NCBI GenBank assembly: GCA_934395135.1
Contig: CAKRRK010000010.1
Location: 1 to 46,528 of the forward strand
Source: an uncultured Eubacteriales bacterium
GTDB taxonomy: Bacteria; Bacillota; Clostridia; Oscillospirales; Butyricicoccaceae
Reading direction: 5' to 3'
DNA length: 46,528 bases
Each line of letters begins with the position of its first letter. Positions within the stretch are counted from its first letter, which is position 1. The translations under genes and the position numbers were made by a program. Positions 34,758 to 41,579 of the stretch are shown piece after piece. The notes beneath the pieces are model-generated. The model searched no databases. It was not told the DNA's origin and saw nothing but the letters and a program-made list of their open reading frames with translations.

Positions 34758-35848
34758 ACGCTGCCTCCTTTGCTGTCCATCAGGCGGATAAACTCGTCAA
34801 ACAAATAGGATGTGTCCACCGGCCCCGGGCACACCTCCGGATGGTACTGCACGGTAAAGACTTTGCCGTTGTTGTGCACCAAGCCCTCCACCGTATTATC
34901 ATTCAGGTTTACATACCGCACCGTAGCAATAGCGGGATCTATGGAATCATATACCACGGCATAGCCATGGTTTTGCGAGGTAATATAGGTTCTGCTTCCC
35001 TGCAGATCCTTTACCGGATGGTTGACGCCCCGGTGTCCAAACTTCATTTTCTCTGTTTTGGCTCCAATGGCAAGAGAGGTGAGCTGATGCCCCAGGCAAA
35101 TTCCGAATATCACCAAACCGGCGTCAATCATCTCACGAATATTTTGGATAAGTTCCGTATTTTCTGCCGGGTCTCCCGGGCCGTTTGACAACATTACTCC
35201 ATCGTAGCCGCCTTGCAGCACTTCTTCCGGCCTGGTATATGCCGGCAGCACGGTGACTCTGCAGCCCCTTGCCCGCAAGGCCCGCACAATGTTCCGTTTG
35301 GTGCCAAAATCAAACAGTGCGACGGAATACTGTTCCTCCCCTTCCGCGGGATAGACCGCAGGCGCTGTACAGGTTACGCTTTTTACCGCATCTTTGACCA
35401 GATATTCTTCCATTTCTTTTCGCATCGCATAGGATGGCTCGTACCCTTCTGTATAAAGAATGCCGTTCATAACGCCGCTGTTGCGCAATATTCTGGTAAG
35501 CCTTCGGGTATCGATTCCTTCAATGCCCACAATCTTCTGCTGTTTCAAATAGTCATCCAGAGAAATTTCGCACCGCCAGTTGGAAGGATGCTTACAGCTT
35601 TCCCGCATAATGAATCCCCGCACCCAGGACCGGTCTGACTCATAATCGTCGCTGTTTAGTCCATAATTTCCAATCATAGGATAGGTCATGCATACAATCT
35701 GCCCATAATAGGAGGGGTCCGTCAGCACTTCCTGATAGCCTGCCATCCCTGTGTTGAACACAACTTCGCCAATGCTCGCGCCTTCGTATCCAACCGCTTT
35801 TCCTTCAAAAAGCGTGCCGTCTGCCAGCAGCAAAAAAGCTTTTTTCAT
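34748..35848 (-). CDS. carA: Carbamoyl-phosphate synthase small (glutaminase) subunit CarA
   Basis: 366 residues. Hydrolyses glutamine and channels ammonia to CarB. Seen: N-terminal CPSase domain (LLLADGTLFEGKAVG, FNTGMAGYQEVLTDPSY), then class I glutamine amidotransferase with MLSNGPGDP, nucleophile Cys in FGICLGHQL, and the His-Glu pair in VQYHPEVCPGP. Follows pyrF by 27 bases and overlaps carB, indicating coupled translation. Confidence 0.98.
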   Translation of the reverse strand: MKKAFLLLADGTLFEGKAVGYEGASIGEVVFNTGMAGYQEVLTDPSYYGQIVCMTYPMIGNYGLNSDDYESDRSWVRGFIMRESCKHPSNWRCEISLDDYLKQQKIVGIEGIDTRRLTRILRNSGVMNGILYTEGYEPSYAMRKEMEEYLVKDAVKSVTCTAPAVYPAEGEEQYSVALFDFGTKRNIVRALRARGCRVTVLPAYTRPEEVLQGGYDGVMLSNGPGDPAENTELIQNIREMIDAGLVIFGICLGHQLTSLAIGAKTEKMKFGHRGVNHPVKDLQGSRTYITSQNHGYAVVYDSIDPAIATVRYVNLNDNTVEGLVHNNGKVFTVQYHPEVCPGPVDTSYLFDEFIRLMDSKGGSVCR

Positions 35849-35875
35849 ATTACACTCTCCTTTATTCCTATGATC

Positions 35876-36793
35876 TTATCGAATGGCGGAAACAATATCG
35901 TCCCGCATCCGGATGGCTTCCTGCCTTGCAGCTTCCATAAAATCCGTGCCGTTTTTGTCTGTTTTTTTCCAGGCGCACATAATTCCTCTGGAAGAGTTGA
36001 CGATGGCGCCCAATCCGTCATCGTTAAACGCGTTTGCAATGTCCTTTGCCGCAGCGCCCTGGGCGCCATAGCCGGGTACCAGAAAATAGGATTTTGGAAG
36101 CACGCTGCGGATAATTTTTTGCTCCTCCGGATAGGTCGCTCCTACCACTGCGCCCACCTCATTATAGCCGCATGGAGTATCCAGCCCCTTTCCCCATTGG
36201 GAAATCATTTCCGCCACCCGGATATACAAAGGCTTTCCCTCCATATCCCGGTTCTGAAATTCCCCGGAAGATTTGTTGGAAGTTTTCACCAAAATGTAGA
36301 TGCTTTTGTTCCGTTCCCGGCATTCCTTCAAAAACGGCTCAACGCCGTCTGTGCCAAGATAAGCATTGACTGTGGCACCGTCTGCATTATACACCGGCAG
36401 TTCCTCGCCAAACAGCCTCGCCCTGCCAAGATAACTTTCCGCATAGGCGGACGCCGTGGCGCCGATGTCATTGCGCTTAATATCCGCGATGACATACATC
36501 CCCTTTTTTTGGGCATAAGCAATGGTTTCCCGCAGCACCTCTGCGCCTTCCGGCCCCAACAGCTCGTAATATGCGGCCTGAGGCTTTATTGCCGGCACCA
36601 CGTCGTACAATGCGTCAATGATGCCTTTGTTAAACTCCCGCATGCTATAGGCCGCGGCTTTTAATGTCGCGCCGTAATGCAGCCGGTATCGGGAGGTAAT
36701 GTAGTCCGGAATGTATTCCAGCCGTGCGTCCAACCCTGCAACGGTAGGATTCTGCAGTTTTTTTATCCTATTCACCAAAGTATTTACCGACAT
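35876..36793 (-). CDS. pyrF: Orotidine 5'-phosphate decarboxylase PyrF (long type)
   Basis: 305 residues, the longer group of OMP decarboxylases. Converts OMP to UMP, the last step of de novo synthesis. Seen: AGLDARLEYIP, AIKPQAAYYE, catalytic ADIKRNDIGATA, the phosphate-binding PGYGAQGA and NSSRGIM. AGGAGG precedes ATG. Nine bases after the pyrR stop. PyrE, which supplies OMP, is not in this window. Confidence 0.97.
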   Translation of the reverse strand: MSVNTLVNRIKKLQNPTVAGLDARLEYIPDYITSRYRLHYGATLKAAAYSMREFNKGIIDALYDVVPAIKPQAAYYELLGPEGAEVLRETIAYAQKKGMYVIADIKRNDIGATASAYAESYLGRARLFGEELPVYNADGATVNAYLGTDGVEPFLKECRERNKSIYILVKTSNKSSGEFQNRDMEGKPLYIRVAEMISQWGKGLDTPCGYNEVGAVVGATYPEEQKIIRSVLPKSYFLVPGYGAQGAAAKDIANAFNDDGLGAIVNSSRGIMCAWKKTDKNGTDFMEAARQEAIRMRDDIVSAIR

Positions 36794-36802
36794 AAGTTCC
36801 TC

Positions 36803-37345
36803 CTAAGCCTCATTTCTCGCATAAATCTGCACGCAGTCTCTTCCGTCAATTTCTGACATCAGCACCTTTACCTTTTCATCCGCGGACGTGGGCACATTTT
36901 TTCCGATATAATCCGGCCGAACCGGCAATTCCCGGTGCCCCCGGTCAATCAGCACCGCCAGCTGGATTCGTCTGGCGCGGCCGGTATGCAGCACCATCTC
37001 CATCGCTGCCCGGGCGCTTCTTCCGGTATACAGCACGTCATCCACGATGATGACCGTCTTTTTTTCGATCCCGTCGATCCGGGGCAGTTCCGCTTCTCCC
37101 CGCTTTTGCAGCGGCGCATCGTCCCGGAAAGCCGAAATGTCCAGGCCGCAAAGCGGAGGCGTCTTGCCCTCGAGTTCTCCAATTTTCCGTGCAATTCGCT
37201 CCGCGATAAACTGTCCCCGGGTTTTGATGCCGGCGAGCACCACATCGGATGCGCCCAGATTTTTTTCAATGATCTCATAGGAAATGCGGTTGACCGCCCG
37301 CATCACAGCGGCGCCGTCCATAATTTCCGCTTTCAGACGATGCAT
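36803..37345 (-). CDS. pyrR: Pyrimidine operon attenuation regulator / uracil phosphoribosyltransferase PyrR
   Basis: 180 residues. Seen: the PRPP-binding motif VIIVDDVLYTGR, the family-specific GRARRIQLAVLIDRGHREL and RPDYIGKNVPTS. PyrR senses UMP and binds a hairpin in pyr leaders, favouring the terminator; it also has weak uracil phosphoribosyltransferase activity. Its own leader contains exactly such a binding hairpin (37434-37464) and terminator (37366-37396), so the operon is autoregulated. Start ATG with AAGGAGG upstream. Confidence 0.97.
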   Translation of the reverse strand: MHRLKAEIMDGAAVMRAVNRISYEIIEKNLGASDVVLAGIKTRGQFIAERIARKIGELEGKTPPLCGLDISAFRDDAPLQKRGEAELPRIDGIEKKTVIIVDDVLYTGRSARAAMEMVLHTGRARRIQLAVLIDRGHRELPVRPDYIGKNVPTSADEKVKVLMSEIDGRDCVQIYARNEA

Positions 37346-37365
37346 GGTTTCCTCCTTCTTATCAT

Positions 37366-37396
37366 AAAAAAAGCTTCACCGCCAAGGCGGGAAGCC
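37366..37396 (-). terminator. Attenuator terminator of the pyr operon
   Basis: Minus-strand stem GCTTC-CCGCC / GGCGG-T-GAAGC with a TT loop, then seven T residues (37366-37372). Its CGCCTTG segment can pair instead with CAAGGCG beside the PyrR hairpin, forming an antiterminator. Confidence 0.9.
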
Positions 37397-37433
37397 CAGT
37401 TATGGCGTACGTTCGCCATAAAAAGTAATCACG

Positions 37434-37464
37434 CCTTGTCGGTCTCTCTGTACCAACTTAAAGG
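37434..37464 (-). promoter_or_regulatory. PyrR-binding hairpin (anti-antiterminator)
   Basis: Stem GTTGGT / ACCGAC holds the loop ACAGAGAG (37444-37451), matching the PyrR loop consensus CNGNGAG. A lower stem CCTT / AAGG is interrupted by a 5'-side TAA bulge, as in Bacillus sites. When PyrR-UMP stabilises it, the AAGG cannot pair with the terminator arm and transcription ends. Confidence 0.9.
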
Positions 37465-37484
37465 AGTTTTTTGGTATGAAATTT

Positions 37485-37570
37485 GCCAGATCCGGAAACC
37501 TTGCGCCAAGGATTCCGGAAGTTGCTGCGGCGCTTTGCCTTTTTCCCGGGAAAAAGGTCCCGCATCTGGC
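37485..37570 (-). ncRNA. Three-way-junction RNA at the 5' end of the pyr transcript
   Basis: The transcript can fold into P1 GCCAGAT / ATCTGGC closing a junction. P2 is GCGG / CCGC, topped by an asymmetric internal loop and the stem CCTTTTTC / GAAAAAGG. P3 is CCGGAA / TTCCGG, continued by CCTTG / CAAGG. The only unpaired junction strand is AGCAACTT. It starts about 8 bases after the predicted transcription start and precedes the PyrR hairpin. I cannot assign it to a known family. Confidence 0.6.
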
Positions 37571-37583
37571 TGAAACTGTTTTT

Positions 37584-37612
37584 ATTATATCGTAAAACAC
37601 ATTTTTTGTAAA
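37584..37612 (-). promoter_or_regulatory. Promoter of the pyr operon
   Basis: Minus-strand TTTACA (37607-37612), 17-base spacer, TATAAT (37584-37589). Leader to pyrR is about 230 bases. Confidence 0.85.
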
Positions 37613-37768
37613 TGCACAAACGCATAAAATGTCACAAAAAATTTTCCGTTTTTTAAACAGTTTGCCAAGTTGTGCCGCAATCTTTCCTTGTAAAATTTAC
37701 TTTTTCAAAAACGTACTATTTTCATGGTTTTGGGGCAATATAAAGTTGAAAGGTGGCGACTGAATCGT

Positions 37769-37939
37769 ATGAAAATTGGACCGATTATCACTGGAATTGC
37801 AACGGGCATGGTAGCCGGCGCAGTCGTGACGGCGCTGGCAGGCAACGCTATGGCAAATCCCAAAACGCGCCGTACCATTGAAAAAGCTACCGACAAGGTA
37901 TGCCATACCGCCCGGGATATTTCCAACAAAATTCTGTAA
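37769..37939 (+). CDS. Small glycine-zipper membrane protein, YtxH-like size
   Basis: 56 residues from ATG at 37769. One hydrophobic segment (about residues 3-25: PIITGIATGMVAGAVVTAL) rich in small Gly/Ala residues, then a basic amphipathic tail (NPKTRRTIEKATDKV). This resembles small YtxH-type proteins of Clostridia but the family is not certain. AAAGG lies upstream at a longish distance. Followed at once by a strong terminator, so it is a single-gene unit. Function unknown. Confidence 0.65.
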   Translation: MKIGPIITGIATGMVAGAVVTALAGNAMANPKTRRTIEKATDKVCHTARDISNKIL

Positions 37940-37970
37940 AAAAAGAGGTGTATTTTACACCTCTTTTTTT
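37938..37970. terminator. Bidirectional terminator between the small membrane protein gene and pgi
   Basis: AAAAAAGAGGTGTA / TACACCTCTTTTTT around TTT. The 3' ends of both convergent genes lie next to it. Confidence 0.9.
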
Positions 37971-38043
37971 CTTTCCTTCTCACCGATTCCAAATTCTTTC
38001 CATACCGGCTTCCTCCGCCGGACGCCGCAGAACGGCTGTACCA

Positions 38044-39378
38044 TCAAAAGTTCCGTTCCATCAGTTGCGCCCGCCGGCCTTCATATCCCGGCTTTCCCAA
38101 CAGAGCAAACATATTTCTCTTATAGGCCTCCACACCTGGCTGGTCAAACGGATTCACTCCCAGCAAATAGCCGCTCAGCCCACAGGCACGTTCAAAAAAA
38201 TACACCATGTATCCGAAGTGATAGGCATCTGCCTGGTCAATCTCAAACACCACGTTGGCCGTGCCGCCGTCCACATGGGCCAGCACGGTGCCTTCAAAAG
38301 CTTTCCGGTTTACTTCCTGCACGCTTTTCCCCGCCAGAAAATCCAGGTCTTCTTCCGGATCCGGTTCAATGAGCAGTTCATATTTTGGGTTTTTTACCCA
38401 TAGCACGGTTTCAAAAATTGTTCTCGCACCGTCCTGAATAAACTGCCCCACGGAATGCAGATCCGTCGTAAAGCTGGCGTTTACCGGAAACAGGCCTTTG
38501 TGGGATTTCCCCTCGCTTTCCGCAAACAGCTGGGTAAACCACTGTCCAAACGCCGCAAGCCCCGGCTCATAGTTTGCCAACACCTCGATATTGATTCCCT
38601 TTCGGTAAAGACAGTTGCGCACTGCCGCGTAATACAGGCAGTTATTTTGCCGGATGTCGTTGGGCTGGCACGCCGCATAGCTGTCCCTTGCCCCCTGCAT
38701 CACCTTGCGGATGTCCACGCCCGCCACCGCCATCGGCAACAGTCCCACCGGCGTCAGCACAGAAAACCTGCCGCCGATGTCGCGGGGGATTTCAAACGTC
38801 GCATATCCTTCCCGCTCCGCAGCCCTCTTCAGCGTGCCTTCCTCCCGGTCCGTTGTGACAAAAATGCGCCGCGCGGCTTCCGCCTTGCCGTAACGGTCCT
38901 CCAGCATTTTTTTAAAAAAATGAAATGCGACGGCAGGTTCCGTCGTGGTGCCGGATTTGGAAATTACATTGACGGCAAACTCCTTGCCGGCTACAATTTC
39001 CATCACGTCATGCAAATATTCCGTGCTGGCATTGTTTCCCACAAAATAAATATCCGGCGTGGTTTTTCCCGGTCTGCTGTTATAAAACGGCGATTGAATA
39101 AACTCAATCCCTGCCCGCGCGCCGAGATAGGAGCCGCCAATGCCAATGACCAGAAATACCGAGCAACTCCGCTGAATTGTTTCTGCGGTATTTCGGATGC
39201 GCTGCAGCAATTCTTCGTCCTGTGCAACCGGCAAATTCACCCACCCCAGATAATCTTTTCCTGCTCCTGTTTTGCTTTTCAGCAGTTCATTGCACATCTC
39301 AACCATCAGCGCAATGTTTAAAATCTCCTCGTCCTGTACAAAGGGTCGTATGCCGCCGGTTTTCAGTATCATAGCCAC
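38044..39378 (-). CDS. pgi: Glucose-6-phosphate isomerase
   Basis: 444 residues. Interconverts glucose 6-phosphate and fructose 6-phosphate. Seen: IGIGGSYLGARAG, VISKSGTTTEPAVAF (sugar-phosphate loop), GGRFSVLTPVGLLP (PGI signature 1) and GYLLGVNPFDQPGVEAYK (signature 2 with catalytic residues). Length fits the short Firmicute type. Start is GTG at 39378 (GGAGG 12 bases upstream) or the ATG two codons later. Single gene; metabolically it joins the glg genes to glycolysis. Confidence 0.97.
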   Translation of the reverse strand: MAMILKTGGIRPFVQDEEILNIALMVEMCNELLKSKTGAGKDYLGWVNLPVAQDEELLQRIRNTAETIQRSCSVFLVIGIGGSYLGARAGIEFIQSPFYNSRPGKTTPDIYFVGNNASTEYLHDVMEIVAGKEFAVNVISKSGTTTEPAVAFHFFKKMLEDRYGKAEAARRIFVTTDREEGTLKRAAEREGYATFEIPRDIGGRFSVLTPVGLLPMAVAGVDIRKVMQGARDSYAACQPNDIRQNNCLYYAAVRNCLYRKGINIEVLANYEPGLAAFGQWFTQLFAESEGKSHKGLFPVNASFTTDLHSVGQFIQDGARTIFETVLWVKNPKYELLIEPDPEEDLDFLAGKSVQEVNRKAFEGTVLAHVDGGTANVVFEIDQADAYHFGYMVYFFERACGLSGYLLGVNPFDQPGVEAYKRNMFALLGKPGYEGRRAQLMERNF

Positions 39379-39433
39379 TTGTAAGCCGTTCCTCCCATTC
39401 TATTTTCACACCTGATTCGATTGTCATTCTATT

Positions 39434-39462
39434 ATGATACTGATCTTTTTGATACAAAGCAA
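39434..39462 (-). promoter_or_regulatory. Weak candidate promoter of pgi
   Basis: Minus-strand TTGCTT (39457-39462), 17-base spacer, TATCAT (39434-39439). Other registers are possible in this AT-rich stretch. The rest of 39463-39620 shows only low-complexity T-rich sequence. Confidence 0.35.
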
Positions 39463-39621
39463 TGCTTTTCGTTCAGCAAAACATTCAAAAACGACCATAA
39501 TTCAACACATTCAAAATTTTTATCTTTCCTTTTTCAGTTTTCCCTGTTTTTTCTTTTTTGATTCCCGAAGTTTTTTGTGTTTCTGTTTTCCGGTTCTGTC
39601 CGCCGATCTGTCTTTTTCCCC

Positions 39622-39659
39622 AAAAACAGGGAACGCCTCTTGGGAGGCGTTCCCTGTTT
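39622..39659 (-). terminator. Terminator after the small DUF3006-like gene
   Basis: Perfect 16-base arms from AAACAGGGAACGCCTC and its complement around a 4-base loop, followed by T residues on the minus strand. Confidence 0.9.
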
Positions 39660-39674
39660 CAAACCGGATCCACG

Positions 39675-39833
39675 CTATACAAGCTCATAGGAAAACTCTT
39701 TCCAGAGCAGCTTCCTTCCCTCGTCGGTTTCCGGTGGGAGCAGGGCAAGCGCTACCGGTTTTTCGTTCTCCCCATCCGCCGTCAAGATGGCGTAATCTCC
39801 GTCAATCCGCAGGACGGTATAAAGAATTTCCAA
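39675..39833 (-). CDS. Small DUF3006-like protein
   Basis: 52 residues: starts TTG at 39833 (translated as Met) with AAGGAGG 8 bases upstream and ends TAG at 39675. The sequence begins MEILYTVLRIDGDYAILTAD and contains PVALALLPPETDEG, the beta-strand pattern of DUF3006 proteins (x-x-R-I-D/E-G-D-Y-A-hydrophobic…L-P). It has its own promoter (39867-39895) and terminator, so it is clearly a transcription unit. Function unknown; no membrane segment. Confidence 0.75.
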   Translation of the reverse strand: MEILYTVLRIDGDYAILTADGENEKPVALALLPPETDEGRKLLWKEFSYELV

Positions 39834-39866
39834 ATTTTCCGCCTCCTTTTTCCGCTTTCTTTCATT

Positions 39867-39895
39867 ATTCTACTAAATAAGAGGATTTTATGCAA
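39867..39895 (-). promoter_or_regulatory. Promoter of the DUF3006-like gene
   Basis: Minus-strand TTGCAT (39890-39895), 17-base spacer, TAGAAT (39867-39872). Confidence 0.65.
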
Positions 39896-39902
39896 GAAAG
39901 GA

Positions 39903-39931
39903 TTGACAAACCGCGGTTTCCCCTTTATGAT
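39903..39931 (+). promoter_or_regulatory. Promoter of the cation exchanger
   Basis: Consensus TTGACA (39903-39908), 17-base spacer, TATGAT (39926-39931). It is divergent from, and nearly touches, the DUF3006-like gene promoter. Confidence 0.85.
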
Positions 39932-39940
39932 AAAAACGAT

Positions 39941-40021
39941 AAAGGGGAGTAGCAGGCGGCGTAAGCCGCGACAACCTGCGTCAGTACAATGCCGCCGGCA
40001 TTCGCAGTTGTATGAAATTGC
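39941..40021 (+). promoter_or_regulatory. yybP-ykoY manganese riboswitch
   Basis: Contains the hallmark AAAGGGGAGTAGC (39941-39953), a GGCG-TAA-GCCGC-like hairpin, then CGTCAGTACAATGCCGCCGG and the ATTCGCAG return strand, all in the order of the yybP-ykoY class. This class binds Mn2+ and, where the platform is a terminator, Mn2+ turns on the downstream gene. Confidence 0.87.
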
Positions 40022-40069
40022 AAGACTTTTATTGTACCGTTTTTGTGCAATAAAGGTCTTTCTTTTTTT
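40022..40069 (+). terminator. Expression-platform terminator of the Mn2+ riboswitch
   Basis: AAGACTTTTATTG / CAATAAAGGTCTT stem (one G-T pair) around a 13-base loop, then a T-rich tail. Lies between riboswitch and ribosome-binding site. Confidence 0.85.
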
Positions 40070-40102
40070 GCACAAGCTTGACAAAACGAGGGGGTTATAT
40101 TT

Positions 40103-41026
40103 ATGATGTACGCACTGCTGATTGTTGGATTTATCCTGCTGATAAAGGGCGCGGACTTTTTTGTGGACGGGAGCGCAAGCATCGCAAAGCTGCTGCATGT
40201 ACCGTCTGTGATCATTGGGCTCACCATCGTCGCCCTTGGCACCAGCGCGCCGGAAGCTGCCGTCAGCATTACCGCAGCGCTGCAGGGAAACAGTGACATC
40301 GCGCTCAACAACATTATTGGTTCCAATCTATTTAATTTAATGGTGGTTATTGGGGTCTGCGCCGCCATTCAGGCCTTTGCCAGCCATCCGGATATTTTAA
40401 AACGGGATTTCCCCATCAGCATCGGCCTCACCGTTCTTTTGATTGTTTTTGTGAAAAACGGGGTTATCTCCAGGATGGAAGGCCTGCTTCTTTTGATTCT
40501 TATGGCGCTGTATGTGTTTCTGATCTGCCGCCATGCCAAAAAGCAGCCTGCCGCGGAGGAGGAGGTATCCATCCGTTCCCTGTCTCCCACCAAAAGCATC
40601 CTGTTTTGCGGCATCGGCCTTGCTATGATCATCCTGGGCGGAAACTTTGTCGTAGACAATGCAAGCCTGATTGCCGCTTCCTTCGGGCTGAGTGACGCGC
40701 TCATCGGCCTTACCATCGTGGCCATCGGCACCTCCCTGCCGGAACTTGTAACCTCCATTACGGCCGCGAAAAAAGGGCAAAGCGGCCTTGCTCTTGGCAA
40801 CGTAATCGGCTCCAACATTTTCAATATCATTTTCATCCTTGGAGCCTCGTCGGCGCTGACCCCTATTCAGGCCGACCGGTTTGCCTTGTATGACTGCGGA
40901 ATTCTCCTTGCCGTGAGCGTTGTCATCTATCTGTTCAGCCGAACCGGAAAGCGCGTAAACCGACTGGAGGGCTGGGTTTGTATTTTAGGATATGTCGCTT
41001 ATTCCGCGTATATCATCCTGCGGTAA
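40103..41026 (+). CDS. CaCA-family cation exchanger (YrbG-like), predicted Mn2+ exporter
   Basis: 307 residues with about ten membrane helices and the two inverted alpha-repeats that define the CaCA family: GTSAPEAAVSIT…GSNLFN and GTSLPELVTSIT…GSNIFN. The central cytoplasmic loop is short and charged (HAKKQPAAEEEVS). Family members exchange Ca2+ for Na+ or H+. Because a Mn2+ riboswitch controls the gene, I infer export of Mn2+. In the first repeat GTSLPE is GTSAPE, with the ion-binding Glu kept. GGGGG lies 8 bases before ATGATG; either ATG could be used. Confidence 0.93.
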   Translation: MMYALLIVGFILLIKGADFFVDGSASIAKLLHVPSVIIGLTIVALGTSAPEAAVSITAALQGNSDIALNNIIGSNLFNLMVVIGVCAAIQAFASHPDILKRDFPISIGLTVLLIVFVKNGVISRMEGLLLLILMALYVFLICRHAKKQPAAEEEVSIRSLSPTKSILFCGIGLAMIILGGNFVVDNASLIAASFGLSDALIGLTIVAIGTSLPELVTSITAAKKGQSGLALGNVIGSNIFNIIFILGASSALTPIQADRFALYDCGILLAVSVVIYLFSRTGKRVNRLEGWVCILGYVAYSAYIILR

Positions 41027-41040
41027 TCACATACTTGCGA

Positions 41041-41086
41041 AAAAAAAACAGCTGTGCTGAAACATTTCGGCACAGCTGTTTTTTTA
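41041..41086. terminator. Bidirectional terminator between exchanger gene and ribH
   Basis: ACAGCTGTGC / GCACAGCTGT arms with A8 before and T7 after, so it serves both convergent genes. Confidence 0.92.
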
Positions 41087-41560
41087 GATTCCCTTTGCTT
41101 CCAATTCTCGCAGCAGGTTCACCATTTCAATCGCCCCTACGCCGCAGTCAAACCCCTTGTTGCCTGCCTTTGTGCCGGCGCGCTCAATGGCCTGCTCAAT
41201 GTTTTCCGTTGTCAGCACGCCGAACAGCACCGGCACGCCGCTGGCAAGGGACACACTGGCGATTCCCTTTGAAACCTCGCTGCACACATAATCATAATGA
41301 GTGGTGCTGCCCCGGATCACCGCCCCCAGACAAATCACAGCGTCATAATTTCCGCTTTTGGCCATTTTGGAGGCGATCAGCGGGATTTCAAAAGCCCCCG
41401 GTACCCATGCAATGTCAATCTCTTCCTCTTTGACTTCATGCCGCGTCAAGGCGTCCATTGCGCCCGACAGCAGCTTCGCCGTGATAAATTCGTTGAATCT
41501 TGCCGCCACAATTCCAATGCGGATATTCTTTGTTGTAAGTTTTCCTTCCAGTACAGCCAT
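41084..41560 (-). CDS. ribH: 6,7-dimethyl-8-ribityllumazine synthase RibH
   Basis: 158 residues. Condenses the ribitylamino-uracil with dihydroxybutanone phosphate. Seen: ARFNEFIT, WVPGAFEIPL, ICLGAVIRGSTTHYDYV with the catalytic His, FGVLTTENIEQA and CGVGAIEMVNLL. Family members form icosahedral capsids. AAGGAG 9 bases before ATG; last gene of ribDEAH, 19 bases after ribBA. Confidence 0.98.
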   Translation of the reverse strand: MAVLEGKLTTKNIRIGIVAARFNEFITAKLLSGAMDALTRHEVKEEEIDIAWVPGAFEIPLIASKMAKSGNYDAVICLGAVIRGSTTHYDYVCSEVSKGIASVSLASGVPVLFGVLTTENIEQAIERAGTKAGNKGFDCGVGAIEMVNLLRELEAKGI

Positions 41561-41579
41561 ATTCTTCGTCTCCTTTTTC

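Noticed and set aside
37400..37600. 66-codon minus-strand frame in the pyr leader
   Set aside because: It runs through the three-way junction and PyrR hairpin, whose base pairing explains the sequence; no ribosome-binding site.
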